Positions 10,717 through 18,965 of a DNA stretch of 41,358 nt are shown piece after piece (position 1 is the stretch's first letter; the number at the start of each line of letters is the position of its first letter). Source of the DNA: Clostridia bacterium (GTDB taxonomy: Bacteria > Bacillota > Clostridia > Oscillospirales > Butyricicoccaceae); NCBI GenBank assembly GCA_017559995.1, contig JAFYPP010000075.1:1-41358 (forward strand), read 5' to 3'. Under the pieces are notes generated by a model. The model was not told the origin of the DNA, did no database searches, and was given only the letters and a program-made list of their open reading frames with translations. A program made the translations under genes and the position numbers.

Positions 10717-13662
10717 TTACTGCAGCTCGTCCTCGGCGATCTTCTTCTCGCCAGCCAGAATGGCCTCGATGATGGCTTCCAGAGAATCGGCATCGGCCAG
10801 ATCGTCGGAGATCTCCTGAGCGGTATCCATGATCTGGAAGTCGACGACGTAGAACAGATCCTCAGCCTCGAACAGGTAGTCGGTGTACTGAGTATAGGTC
10901 TTGTTGTCGGTGCCATTCAGGATCATAGCATCCTTCAGATCCTTCAGAGCGACGAACTTGATGCCCTTGTTGACCAGCTCGAAAGCGGGAGTATCGTCGT
11001 CAAGGATATCGCGGTCACGGTCGACCTCGATGGTCAGGATGGCGATGACTTCCTTCTTCAGCTCAGCCAGCTCTTCAGCGACATCGCCCTCGTCGTAGCC
11101 CTTGACCCAAACGATGTTGTCATCGTCGAAGTCAACGATCTCGTCGGTCTGAGTCTCCAGCTCGATCAGATCCAGCTCGTAATCGTCAGCCATGAAGTTG
11201 TAGACGTAGGTGTACAGGACGTTCTTGATCAGCTTGTCGCTGTGCTCCTCGTCGATAACAACGGACTTGGTGGTGCCGTCGGAGAAGACGACGTCGCACT
11301 TACGGCCGTCCTTGGTGACCTTGCCGATGGTCTTGATGTACAGGTAATCATCGGAAGTATCGGAGGTCAGATCCAGGAACAGGTAGCCGCCCTTAACGGT
11401 GGTGCGGGTCTGTCTGTCGTTCTCGTAGGTCAGCAGCTGAGCGTAAGCTTCCTCGTCGCTGCAGTGCTTCAGCTCGTCCAGGGTCATGACGGTGTAGACA
11501 TACTCTTCGGCAGAGTCATCGTACATACCAACGAAGTACTTGTTGGCAGCGTCAACCTTGTAAGCCTCGTCGTAGGTAGCCTTGGTCTCGCCCTCAGCGG
11601 GGACGTAGTTGGTCAGAACCTTGATGGAGGTGCCGGTAGCGTCGACGCAGTAGTCGTCGTCAGCCTCGTAACCGTTCAGGACGGACTTCTTGACCTTCAG
11701 CTGGGTGTTGATGGTGTCGTTGTCCAGTTCTTCCAGGTAGACGCCCTTGGAGGTGGTGTACAGCTTGAACAGACGGCCCTCGACGGTGTAGTTCTCGGCG
11801 TTGATAGCCAGAGCCTCGACGGTAGCCCAATCAACGTAGCCATCCATCTCGATGAACTTAGCAACGTGGGTCTTACCATCGATGGTCATGTACTCGATAG
11901 CCTTCTGCTCGCGGATGGTGTTGTTGGAGTACTCATCCTCAGCGTCGATGACCAGAGCCAGCTGAGCATTGACAGCGTCCATGCTGTCGTAGCTGTCGTC
12001 ATCCTGGCCGATCCAAACGATCAGATCGCCGTCGTAAACAACGTTGTACTCTTCGCCCAGGTTCTCTTCATCGGTCAGAGTAGCCAGGACGTACTCTTCG
12101 TAGTCGTAAGACTCGGTATCGGCAGCAAAGTACTCCTTGTCGCCCAGAGTGAAGATCATCTCTTCGTCGTCGTACTCCTTGTACTCGACGCCCTTGACCT
12201 GAGGCAGAACCTCGACGACCCACTTGCCGGTCTCGGGATCCTTGGACATCTTAACGATAGCATCTTCCTCGATCTCGTCGGAGGTGATGACAGCATCCTT
12301 CAGGTACAGGTTGTCGCCGCCGGCGTACTCGAACATGACGGGATCAGTCTCTTCGGTGGAAGCCTTAGCGACGTTGATGTACTTGCCGTACTTCTCGGAG
12401 GTAGCGACCTCGGTGACGTAGCCGTACTCATACTCGGTGATGAACAGGTAGTCGATGTCGCCATCGTTCTCGGAGTCGATAGCCTTGATGGTGTTGGGAG
12501 CCTTGTAAGCAGCCTCGACCCAATCACGCAGATCAGCAGCGGTGAAGGTGTCGTACTTGCCAGTGTTGGTCAGGTACTTGACAACGCCGTCCTGCAGGTT
12601 GCCCTTAACTTCGCCGATGGTGAAGATGTACTTGTTGTTGGGCTGGTTGCCGGAGGTGGCGTGCTTGATGTCGACGTCGCACTCGTAGTCACGGGCGGTG
12701 CCAACCTTAGCCAGAGAACGGACGGAGTAAGCGGTCATGTCCTCGGTGTTGTAGATGACCTTGTACTTCTGGCCCAGATCGGCGACCTTCAGACCGGTCT
12801 TCTTGATCTTCTTGCCGTTCTCGAACAGGACGGTGCCCTCAGCAGCAACGCCGGTCCAGCACTCTTCGTCCTCGTGCTCGCACTCCTTATCGTCGCAGAT
12901 GCAGATCTGGTCGATGTAAGCATCCTCGGTGGCGTAAGCAACCTTGGAGAAGCTATCCAGGTTGTAGTACTTCTCGCCCATCTTGACGACGCCCTTATAG
13001 TCCTCACCAGAGGTCAGCAGGCCAGCGAAGGTGGGAGCCATGTTGGTGTAGGTGTAAGCGTCCAGCAGGGCGTTCTCCAGCATGACAGCGATCCACTGAC
13101 GGGGAGCAGCGGTGTTGACGTTGGCCTTGTAGCCGTTCAGCAGGCCGATAACGGTGGCGTCAGCCAGGGTGTTGTCGGACCACTTGTCGCCAACATAGCC
13201 GCGAGCCTCGGCGTTGTAGCCGATGGCGGTCAGGATCATCTTGGCAGCTTCAGCGGTGGTGACAGCAGCTTCGGGATCGAAGATGCCGTTGCCGCGACCA
13301 GCGATCAGCTTGGTAGCAGCGCAGTAGTTGACGTAGCCTTCATACCAGGCGCCAGCGGGGACGTCGGTGAAGAAGTTGCCGCCGGTGTAGGTGACGGCCT
13401 TGTCGTCATCGCCGTAGTTCAGGATGACGTAGATGATCTTGGCCATCTCGGCACGGGTAACGGACTTCTCGGGCATAAATTCGCCCTTGTCGTTACCGGT
13501 CATGATGTCCAGAGCGTACATCAGCTCGACAGCGTCCTTGCAACCGCTGGCGATCTTGTCGGCATCTGCATAGGTGTCAGCAGAATAGCCGGCAAAAGCG
13601 CTAACGGACAGAACCATTGCCAGAGCCAGGGTGAGTGCGATCAGTTTCTTGATCATGCTCAT
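10717..13662 (-). CDS. Major SLH-domain surface (S-layer-type) protein
   Basis: A very acidic secreted protein of 981 residues. The signal peptide MSMIKKLIALTLALAMVLSV ends near SAFA. N-terminal SLH repeats follow: one around residues 30-78 (ASGCKDAVELMYALDIMTG, VTRAEMAKIIY), a second around 90-140 (FTDVPAGAWYEGYVNYC ... TTAEAAKMIL) and a probable third. The remaining 800 residues are Asp/Glu/Tyr-rich and resemble no family I recognise. Here the SLH repeats are N-terminal, unlike the neighbouring gene. The ATG at 13662 was chosen for its GGAGG site and the signal peptide; an upstream in-frame ATG (13734) lies before any ribosome site. A near-perfect promoter and a leader of roughly 175 bases suggest an abundant protein, as for S-layer genes. 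S-layer identity is inferred. Confidence 0.85.
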   Translation of the reverse strand: MSMIKKLIALTLALAMVLSVSAFAGYSADTYADADKIASGCKDAVELMYALDIMTGNDKGEFMPEKSVTRAEMAKIIYVILNYGDDDKAVTYTGGNFFTDVPAGAWYEGYVNYCAATKLIAGRGNGIFDPEAAVTTAEAAKMILTAIGYNAEARGYVGDKWSDNTLADATVIGLLNGYKANVNTAAPRQWIAVMLENALLDAYTYTNMAPTFAGLLTSGEDYKGVVKMGEKYYNLDSFSKVAYATEDAYIDQICICDDKECEHEDEECWTGVAAEGTVLFENGKKIKKTGLKVADLGQKYKVIYNTEDMTAYSVRSLAKVGTARDYECDVDIKHATSGNQPNNKYIFTIGEVKGNLQDGVVKYLTNTGKYDTFTAADLRDWVEAAYKAPNTIKAIDSENDGDIDYLFITEYEYGYVTEVATSEKYGKYINVAKASTEETDPVMFEYAGGDNLYLKDAVITSDEIEEDAIVKMSKDPETGKWVVEVLPQVKGVEYKEYDDEEMIFTLGDKEYFAADTESYDYEEYVLATLTDEENLGEEYNVVYDGDLIVWIGQDDDSYDSMDAVNAQLALVIDAEDEYSNNTIREQKAIEYMTIDGKTHVAKFIEMDGYVDWATVEALAINAENYTVEGRLFKLYTTSKGVYLEELDNDTINTQLKVKKSVLNGYEADDDYCVDATGTSIKVLTNYVPAEGETKATYDEAYKVDAANKYFVGMYDDSAEEYVYTVMTLDELKHCSDEEAYAQLLTYENDRQTRTTVKGGYLFLDLTSDTSDDYLYIKTIGKVTKDGRKCDVVFSDGTTKSVVIDEEHSDKLIKNVLYTYVYNFMADDYELDLIELETQTDEIVDFDDDNIVWVKGYDEGDVAEELAELKKEVIAILTIEVDRDRDILDDDTPAFELVNKGIKFVALKDLKDAMILNGTDNKTYTQYTDYLFEAEDLFYVVDFQIMDTAQEISDDLADADSLEAIIEAILAGEKKIAEDELQ

Positions 13663-13738
13663 GGTGGATTCCTCCATTAATAAAATATTTGCAAACTTCG
13701 GGATCCTCTCCTCATTGTCCGACCCGGCACACATACCG

Positions 13739-13748
13739 TGACATGTCA
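13739..13748. repeat. 10-bp palindrome in the S-layer-type gene leader
   Basis: TGACATGTCA, a perfect palindrome in the 5' leader of the SLH gene at 10717-13662. A 6-bp stem (CTGTTC/GAACAG) lies a little further upstream (about 13768-13785). They may shape the leader RNA or bind a protein; nothing more can be said from the sequence. Confidence 0.35.
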
Positions 13749-13844
13749 GACCCGTATCTGTTCCGGTTAGAACAGCAAAAAGATCGTCCTTCCGTTTACA
13801 TCGGATTGGTCGACAGCGATACCATGACGCTATCGTATGGTGCC

Positions 13845-13873
13845 ATTATATTTGCGGTTGTCCTTCCCGTCAA
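13845..13873 (-). promoter_or_regulatory. Strong promoter of the S-layer-type SLH gene
   Basis: Minus-strand TTGACG-N17-TATAAT. Transcription would start near 13838, leaving a leader of about 175 bases before the ATG at 13662. Long stable leaders are known for S-layer genes in other bacteria. Confidence 0.85.
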
Positions 13874-13924
13874 GGAATTCGGCGCAGATGTAATGAACTT
13901 GTAACATAGGCGTAATTTTGTAAC

Positions 13925-13947
13925 AGAAACCGCCGGTCCGGGGCGGT
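13925..13947 (-). terminator. Possible weak terminator of the lipid kinase gene
   Basis: A 6-bp GC stem (ACCGCC/GGCGGT, 7-base loop) begins at the stop codon of the gene at 13947-14858 and is followed by TTCTGTTAC. The poor U-tract makes this tentative. Confidence 0.4.
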
Positions 13948-14858
13948 CACGGGAGCAGGCTCTCCACCGGCAGATGGACGGTGACGGCCCGGGGCAGGTT
14001 CTCGATGTCCACCTCGACGGGCGAGCCGCCGTATTCGCCGTCCAGCGTCCAGGGGATGGGCTCGGGGGAGGTGATCCGCAGCCGGCGGGTCTTGACGGTG
14101 AAGATCAGCTCGGGGTCCAGCTCGCCCTTCAGCAGGTTGGAGGCCACCCGGGTCAGCTCGATCATCTGGGCGGGCTTGCGCACCAGGGTCACCTCCAGCA
14201 GGCCGTCGCTCATGGAGGTGTCCATCCAGCGGTTCACGGGGACGCCCGCCACATAGCTGCTGTTGCTCACCAATCCCAGCAAAAACTCGCCCCCGGTGCA
14301 GCCGTCTTCGTACTCCAGACGGATGGAATAGGTCTTGAGGGAGGACAGCCGCTGGGCGCCCTCGATGAGATAGGCCAGTTTGCCCAGCGTGTTCTTATAT
14401 TGCTGCGGTGTGGAATAGGTCACGTCGGTGAAGGCGCCGAAGGCGGCCACATAGGCAAAGTACCGGCTGCCGAAGCGGCCCACGTCCAGACTCACGGGGA
14501 CGCCCGCCACGGCGGTGAGGGCCGCCTTGGTCATGGTTTTGGACAGGCCCAGGGAGGTGGCGAAGTCGTTGGTGGTGCCGGCAGGGATATAGCCCAGCAG
14601 GGGGCGGCGCTCCAGGGGCATGATGCCGTTGACGGTCTCGTTGAGGGTGCCGTCACCGCCCGAACACACCACCAGGTCGTAATCGGGAGCCCATTTGCGC
14701 ACCAGTTCGGTCAGTTCGCCCGTTCGCTGGCTGATATAGACGGTGGGGACCCAGCCGGACTTCACGAAGGTATCCAGAATGCGCACCATCTGGCCGCGGA
14801 CGGCCTCCTTGCCGGCGTGGGGATTGACGACGAACAACAGCTTGCGCCGATTTTCCAT
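13947..14858 (-). CDS. Diacylglycerol kinase / YegS-type lipid kinase
   Basis: ATP-dependent lipid kinase of the DagK/YegS family, probably recycling diacylglycerol to phosphatidic acid at the inner face of the membrane. The 303 residues match the family. Motifs: FVVNPHAGK near the N-terminus, the nucleotide-binding GGDGTLNE at residues 67-74, PAGTTNDFA at 92-100, and the C-terminal SDGLLEVTLV and TLDGEYGG segments. The start at 14858 follows AGAGGTGA. It stands alone with its own promoter (14881-14909). The transposon-like insertion begins 14 bases beyond the -35 box, so its regulatory upstream sequence has been replaced. The precise lipid substrate is not determined. Confidence 0.9.
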   Translation of the reverse strand: MENRRKLLFVVNPHAGKEAVRGQMVRILDTFVKSGWVPTVYISQRTGELTELVRKWAPDYDLVVCSGGDGTLNETVNGIMPLERRPLLGYIPAGTTNDFATSLGLSKTMTKAALTAVAGVPVSLDVGRFGSRYFAYVAAFGAFTDVTYSTPQQYKNTLGKLAYLIEGAQRLSSLKTYSIRLEYEDGCTGGEFLLGLVSNSSYVAGVPVNRWMDTSMSDGLLEVTLVRKPAQMIELTRVASNLLKGELDPELIFTVKTRRLRITSPEPIPWTLDGEYGGSPVEVDIENLPRAVTVHLPVESLLP

Positions 14859-14880
14859 AACAGGTCACCTCTTTGGCTTT

Positions 14881-14909
14881 ATTTTACCCCAGGGCAAAGC
14901 AAAATGCAA
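14881..14909 (-). promoter_or_regulatory. Promoter of the lipid kinase gene
   Basis: Minus-strand TTGCAT-N17-TAAAAT, -10 box 23 bases from the ATG. The -35 box overlaps the left copy of the 15-bp direct repeat (14908-14922) by two bases, so the insertion landed at the very edge of this promoter. Confidence 0.65.
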
Positions 14910-14922
14910 TGGACGGGTTGTG
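14908..14922 (+). repeat. Left copy of 15-bp direct repeat (candidate target-site duplication)
   Basis: AATGGACGGGTTGTG occurs here and, identically, at 24609-24623. The two copies bracket the insertion that carries the transposase and the restriction operon. Joining the flanks through one copy restores a compact intergenic region between the lipid kinase and queT promoters. Confidence 0.8.
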
Positions 14923-15131
14923 CTCACTTGAAAAAGTAACTTCCAGTTTGAACAAGTAATTTCCATAGAGAAATGAAACAACTGGAACTTACCTCTACAA
15001 ACATTATAAAAACCCCTTTACAAATGCAAAAAAGGTGGTAAAATTTGAAATAAGATAATGAAATCGGTCAAAAAGGCAAAAAACTCCCAGAGGTGAAAAT
15101 ACCTCTTACATTTTCGTAAAGGTAATTTCCA
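14923..15131 (+). repeat. Left-end array of GTAANTTCCA motifs
   Basis: Four copies: GTAACTTCCA at 14936, GTAATTTCCA at 14956 (exactly 20 bases on), an inverted TGGAACTTAC at 14983-14992, and GTAATTTCCA at 15122. The right end has three. Repeats confined to both ends of an element are usually transposase binding sites; a regulator binding site is an alternative. The rest of the 14923-15188 stretch is A/T-rich and shows no gene. Confidence 0.7.
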
Positions 15132-15188
15132 CCCCTGAAAGCCTATAGGTCCATGACATCTGGAAAATGCAGGGTGATTTTGGAAGGA

Positions 15189-16499
15189 TTACTTTCTCAG
15201 CAGTTTCGGAGACAGGACAATGTCGTTGGGATCGATTTCAAAGATATTGAGCTTGCTCAGTATATCATCACCGTAGATGAAGCTGAACAGTTGGTTGGCA
15301 GACCGACTGTTCAGCTTTCCTCTTTTATACGAGTTGATATGAGAAAGCATGAGATCAATATCCTCCTGCTGAAGAGCGTCAAAACTTGTATTTTTCGGCA
15401 GAACACGCCGAATGAGTTCGTGGGCGACTTCGATGCCGCCCTTCTGATAGGGAGCGCCGGGATCACAATAAAACATCCGGCTGCGAGGGATACCATCCTC
15501 GGTAAACTCAATGGGAAGAGGGTTACTAAATTCGCTGCCGCGGTCGGTAAGAATCACAGGGAACATCTGACAATAGAGTTCATGTCCGAGAATATCATGA
15601 AGCTCATTGAAGATGTTTAACACCGATCTCGCCGTATTGTTCTCCCGAAGAAAAGCAAGAAGCAGGTTGCAATTGGTAAGAAACAAGGTCAAAAGTACCT
15701 TTCCACCTTTTCTGCCAATAACGCTGTCCATCTGAACAACGGGCAGGTCAGGATTGGCAGTAATATACTGCGTGAAATCGGTATATGTACGACCTTCGTA
15801 GCAATGACGATCCACTTTCTTGTTGGGTTCCGTTTTGCGCGGTCGCATTCTGACACTTCTGGGACAATGGATCCTAAGTGCATCAAAGGCACCCGCGTTC
15901 AAAAGATTGTAAATGGTCTTTTCACTGCACATCAGTTCATCCGCATTGTTCATGCAGATGTGATGGATAGACTGACCGTTCAGAATAAGGGGTGAAACAA
16001 TCCTATTGATTCGTTCCAATTCTTCAGGATCAATTGCAAATCCGGTCCTGCTGTTGGACAGTTTTTCCCTATACTGCTGCTCGGCAACGTTCGGCTGATA
16101 CTCATACTTGCGCAATGTACAGCGAACTTTATCCGGGCAACCGGCGCAGGTGTAGGGAGGTTTGGAGAGTTTGGGACAAGATTCCTCGACGAAGTCAGGG
16201 CAGTTCTGAATGCACTTTCGGCAAAAGCGGCAATGCTTCACATGATTGTTGAAACATCTTTTGCAGAGGTATTTTTTATCGCAACTCATGCGATGAACGC
16301 ACGGATTAAATCCGCGCCCATAAGAGCCAGTTTCAACAGAAACACGGTGCAACCGAACTTCCTTGGAAATCGTTCCGGGATCTCTTTCGAGTTCTGCAGC
16401 AATCTGCGCAAACGAAATGCCCTGTTCGAGCCTTGCGCTAATAATGCTGCGGTCTTGCAATGTGAGATGGGAATGTTTAGCCATAAATGTAGACTCCAT
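15189..16499 (-). CDS. IS30-family DDE transposase with a cysteine-rich insertion
   Basis: 436 residues. The N-terminal helix-turn-helix (LTLQDRSIISARLEQGISFA, then IAAELERDPGTISKEV, residues 12-48) is the IS30 type. A cysteine-rich block with twelve cysteines lies at residues 67-127 (CxxC pairs such as C79/C82, C90/C93/C96 and C118/C121), likely binding zinc. The RNase H-like catalytic core shows Asp258 (VVQMDSVIG), Asp319 (ILTDRGSEF) and Glu357 (YQKGGIEVAHELIRR), a complete DDE triad, so it looks intact. The first ATG (16499) is preceded by GAGG at 11 bases; a later ATG (16484) is possible. It lies at the left end of the insertion, reading outward. Confidence 0.9.
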   Translation of the reverse strand: MESTFMAKHSHLTLQDRSIISARLEQGISFAQIAAELERDPGTISKEVRLHRVSVETGSYGRGFNPCVHRMSCDKKYLCKRCFNNHVKHCRFCRKCIQNCPDFVEESCPKLSKPPYTCAGCPDKVRCTLRKYEYQPNVAEQQYREKLSNSRTGFAIDPEELERINRIVSPLILNGQSIHHICMNNADELMCSEKTIYNLLNAGAFDALRIHCPRSVRMRPRKTEPNKKVDRHCYEGRTYTDFTQYITANPDLPVVQMDSVIGRKGGKVLLTLFLTNCNLLLAFLRENNTARSVLNIFNELHDILGHELYCQMFPVILTDRGSEFSNPLPIEFTEDGIPRSRMFYCDPGAPYQKGGIEVAHELIRRVLPKNTSFDALQQEDIDLMLSHINSYKRGKLNSRSANQLFSFIYGDDILSKLNIFEIDPNDIVLSPKLLRK

Positions 16500-16702
16500 T
16501 TTACGAGTTTCCTCGCATTTCAGACATCATGGCTGCACAAAATCACTTCCTTTCATACTGGAGGATTATGTGCATCCGACACATTGCAACCGGACACACA
16601 TAATCACTCGAAATGCAATACTATAATACCATACATTTGTTCGATATGGAAGTGAAATTGAGAGAGAAACGCAAATTTGGCCGCCAAAACGGTGGAATTA
16701 TG
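16500..16702. other. Intergenic region between the transposase and the hsd promoter
   Basis: Divergent, A/T-rich spacer with no gene. At 16637-16653 it holds TTGTTCgataTGGAAGT. Read in reverse this is ACTTCCA-N4-GAACAA, matching the left-end sequence ACTTCCA-N4-GAACAA at 14939-14955. This may be a third, internal transposase site, or the inner end of a smaller ancestral IS. Confidence 0.45.
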
Positions 16703-16731
16703 TTGCGGTTTCCGTTTTGCTATGCTAAACT
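16703..16731 (+). promoter_or_regulatory. Candidate promoter of the hsd operon
   Basis: TTGCGG-N17-TAAACT with an extended TG before the -10 box, giving a leader of about 80 bases before hsdM. No other good promoter is visible before any downstream gene of the operon. Confidence 0.55.
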
Positions 16732-16817
16732 TTAATTGTCAGAATAATCAGAAAACAAAGACATCGCAACTGTTTTCCTGTGATACATGTACACAACGTA
16801 GAAGGAGACATACACGC

Positions 16818-18602
16818 ATGACGGTAAGTGATAAAAAGATTGCCTCTGCAGGCAAAAACATTCAAGAAAAAGCAACCCTTATCTGGAATGTTGCCAACAC
16901 TCTGTTCGGCGCATTTAAGCCTCATGAGTACGGCCTCGTCATTCTGCCGATGGTCGTTATCAAGCGCTTCCATGATTGCTTGCTTCCTACTCACAAAGCT
17001 GTTTTGGATACATACAAAAGAGTTGAACATCTGGCTGTTAAGGACGGCTTCCTGAAGAGTGCTGCCGGCTACCAGTTCTACAACACCAGCCCGTTCACTT
17101 TTGAGACCCTACGTGCGGATCCCGAGAATATCGAGGACAACTTCCGCGCCTATCTCAACGGTTTCTCTGACAATGTGCAGGACATTCTGGCTCGCATGAA
17201 CTTTAATGCCCAGATCGACCGTATGGTGGAGGCTGGCCTTCTGTATCAGGTCATCGTTGACTTCTGCTCTGATAAGGCTGATATGAGCCCTGAGAAGATC
17301 AGCGCCGTGGACATGGGTTATGTATTTGAAAACCTCGTGCAGCGCTTCTCTGAGTCTTACAACGAAGAAGCTGGTGCTCACTTTACCAGCCGCGATATCA
17401 TCTACCTGATGTGTGATCTGCTCGTCAGTGGTGACAAGAATGCCTTCGTGGGCGATGGTATCACCAAGACGGTCTATGACATGACCATGGGTACCAGTCA
17501 GATGCTCACTTGTATGGAGGAGCGTCTGATCCAGCTGGATGCCGACGCCGATGTCACCTGCTTTGGACAGGAACTGAACCCCTTCACCTTTGGCATTGCC
17601 AAAGCTGATATGCTGATCCGCGGTGGTGACCCTGACAATATGCAGTTCGGCAACACTTTGGATGATGATAAGTTCGAAGGCTATCTCTTTGACTACTGTA
17701 TCAGCAATCCTCCCTTTGGCATTGACTGGAAACGAGAATCCGCAAAGGTTGAAGCCGAATACAAGAAAGGAACTGCCGGACGATTTGCTCCCGGTCTGCC
17801 CAGCAAGAGCGATGGCCAGATGCTGTTTATGCTCAATGGCCTTGCCAAACTGAAGGTCGATGGCCGTATGGCAATCATCCAAAATGGATCCTCTCTGTTT
17901 ACCGGTGACGCCGGTTCCGGTCAGTCTGAGATCCGGCGCTATCTGATCGAGAATGACTGGCTGGAGTCCATTGTGCAGCTCCCCAACGACAGCTTCTACA
18001 ACACCGGTATTGCCACCTATGTTTGGATCATCACCAAGGACAAGCCTGCCGCTCATGCGGGTAAGGTGCAGCTCATCGACGCCAGCAAGTGCTATGAGGC
18101 TCGTCGTAAGCCTATCGGTAATAAGCGTGTGGATATCACTGAAGCTTGCCGTGACCTGATCGTAAAGGCCTATGGTGACTTCTGTGACGGCATCTACGAG
18201 GATACCATCAACGATGGTAAGACTCACATCATCTGCAAGAGCAAAGTGCTGGACAGCGTTTCTCTGGGCTACAACAAGATTGTTGTTGAGAGCCCCACGC
18301 TGAACGAGGACGGCAGCAAGCTGCTTAAGAAGGGCAAGCCTGTGGCGGACAGCAGCAAGCGTGACACCGAGAATGTGCCTCTGGATGAAGATATGGATGT
18401 CTACTTTGCCAGAGAGGTTCTGCCCTATAATCCCGATGCCTGGATCGACAAGACCAAGACCAAGGTTGGTTACGAGATTCCCTTTACCCGTACCTTCTAT
18501 GAATACAAGGAAATCGAGCCTGCGGACGAGATTGCCAAGCGTATCGAAGCGCACGAACAGTCCCTGATGCAGAAGCTGCACGACCTGTTCGGGGTAAAGT
18601 AA
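16818..18602 (+). CDS. hsdM: Type I restriction-modification system, DNA methyltransferase subunit
   Basis: N6-adenine methyltransferase subunit of a type I enzyme; acts with HsdS as M2S1 to protect host DNA. The 594-residue protein has an N-terminal helical HsdM_N domain, the AGAHFTSRDII segment at 185-195, SAM-motif region YDMTMGTSQML at 220-230, and the catalytic ISNPPF at 295-300, so it should be active. Motif I departs from the common DPxxGTGG form, in a way I believe is typical of this subfamily. The ATG at 16818 was chosen because AAGGAGA lies just upstream and HsdM homology starts there; an in-frame extension to 16677 has no ribosome site. The next gene begins at the base after the stop (TAAATG). 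Confidence 0.95.
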   Translation: MTVSDKKIASAGKNIQEKATLIWNVANTLFGAFKPHEYGLVILPMVVIKRFHDCLLPTHKAVLDTYKRVEHLAVKDGFLKSAAGYQFYNTSPFTFETLRADPENIEDNFRAYLNGFSDNVQDILARMNFNAQIDRMVEAGLLYQVIVDFCSDKADMSPEKISAVDMGYVFENLVQRFSESYNEEAGAHFTSRDIIYLMCDLLVSGDKNAFVGDGITKTVYDMTMGTSQMLTCMEERLIQLDADADVTCFGQELNPFTFGIAKADMLIRGGDPDNMQFGNTLDDDKFEGYLFDYCISNPPFGIDWKRESAKVEAEYKKGTAGRFAPGLPSKSDGQMLFMLNGLAKLKVDGRMAIIQNGSSLFTGDAGSGQSEIRRYLIENDWLESIVQLPNDSFYNTGIATYVWIITKDKPAAHAGKVQLIDASKCYEARRKPIGNKRVDITEACRDLIVKAYGDFCDGIYEDTINDGKTHIICKSKVLDSVSLGYNKIVVESPTLNEDGSKLLKKGKPVADSSKRDTENVPLDEDMDVYFAREVLPYNPDAWIDKTKTKVGYEIPFTRTFYEYKEIEPADEIAKRIEAHEQSLMQKLHDLFGVK

Positions 18603-18965
18603 ATGTCCAAATTTTTCTTTACCATAATAACCGAGCCCCTTGGACTGCCGCTGGACTGGTGGTGGGAGTATCTTATTTTAGCAATTATCGGGAAGATAGC
18701 TTTTGAAGTTGCTTGGGATGCATCTCCAGGAGGGCTGTTTGGTTCTGAAATACATTGGAGTGTTCGAACCTTTGCTTTTATTATTCTCTGGGCGGTTACA
18801 TACGTAGTTATCGCTGTTGTTAAATGGTTGGTAAACAACTGGGTTCTGGTGGCCGTTATCATCGGAACTGTTCTGGTAATCCTTTGCGGGATTATGCTGG
18901 TAAAAAAGCAGAGAAAAGCAGTAAAGGCACGGGCGGTCGAAAAAGAAAGTGGTGAAAACGAATGA
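18603..18965 (+). CDS. Small three-TM membrane protein inside the hsd operon
   Basis: 120 residues, family not recognised. Three hydrophobic segments are seen: about 19-39 (DWWWEYLILAIIGKIAFEVA), 53-77 (VRTFAFIILWAVTYVVIAVV) and 79-101 (WVLVAVIIGTVLVILCGIML). A short basic then acidic cytoplasmic tail follows (KKQRKAVKAR...EKESGENE). It starts at the base after the hsdM stop and overlaps hsdS by 4 bases (ATGA), so it is translated with them. A membrane protein is not part of a standard type I enzyme; it may be a defence accessory or a passenger gene. No function is assigned. Confidence 0.8.
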   Translation: MSKFFFTIITEPLGLPLDWWWEYLILAIIGKIAFEVAWDASPGGLFGSEIHWSVRTFAFIILWAVTYVVIAVVKWLVNNWVLVAVIIGTVLVILCGIMLVKKQRKAVKARAVEKESGENE

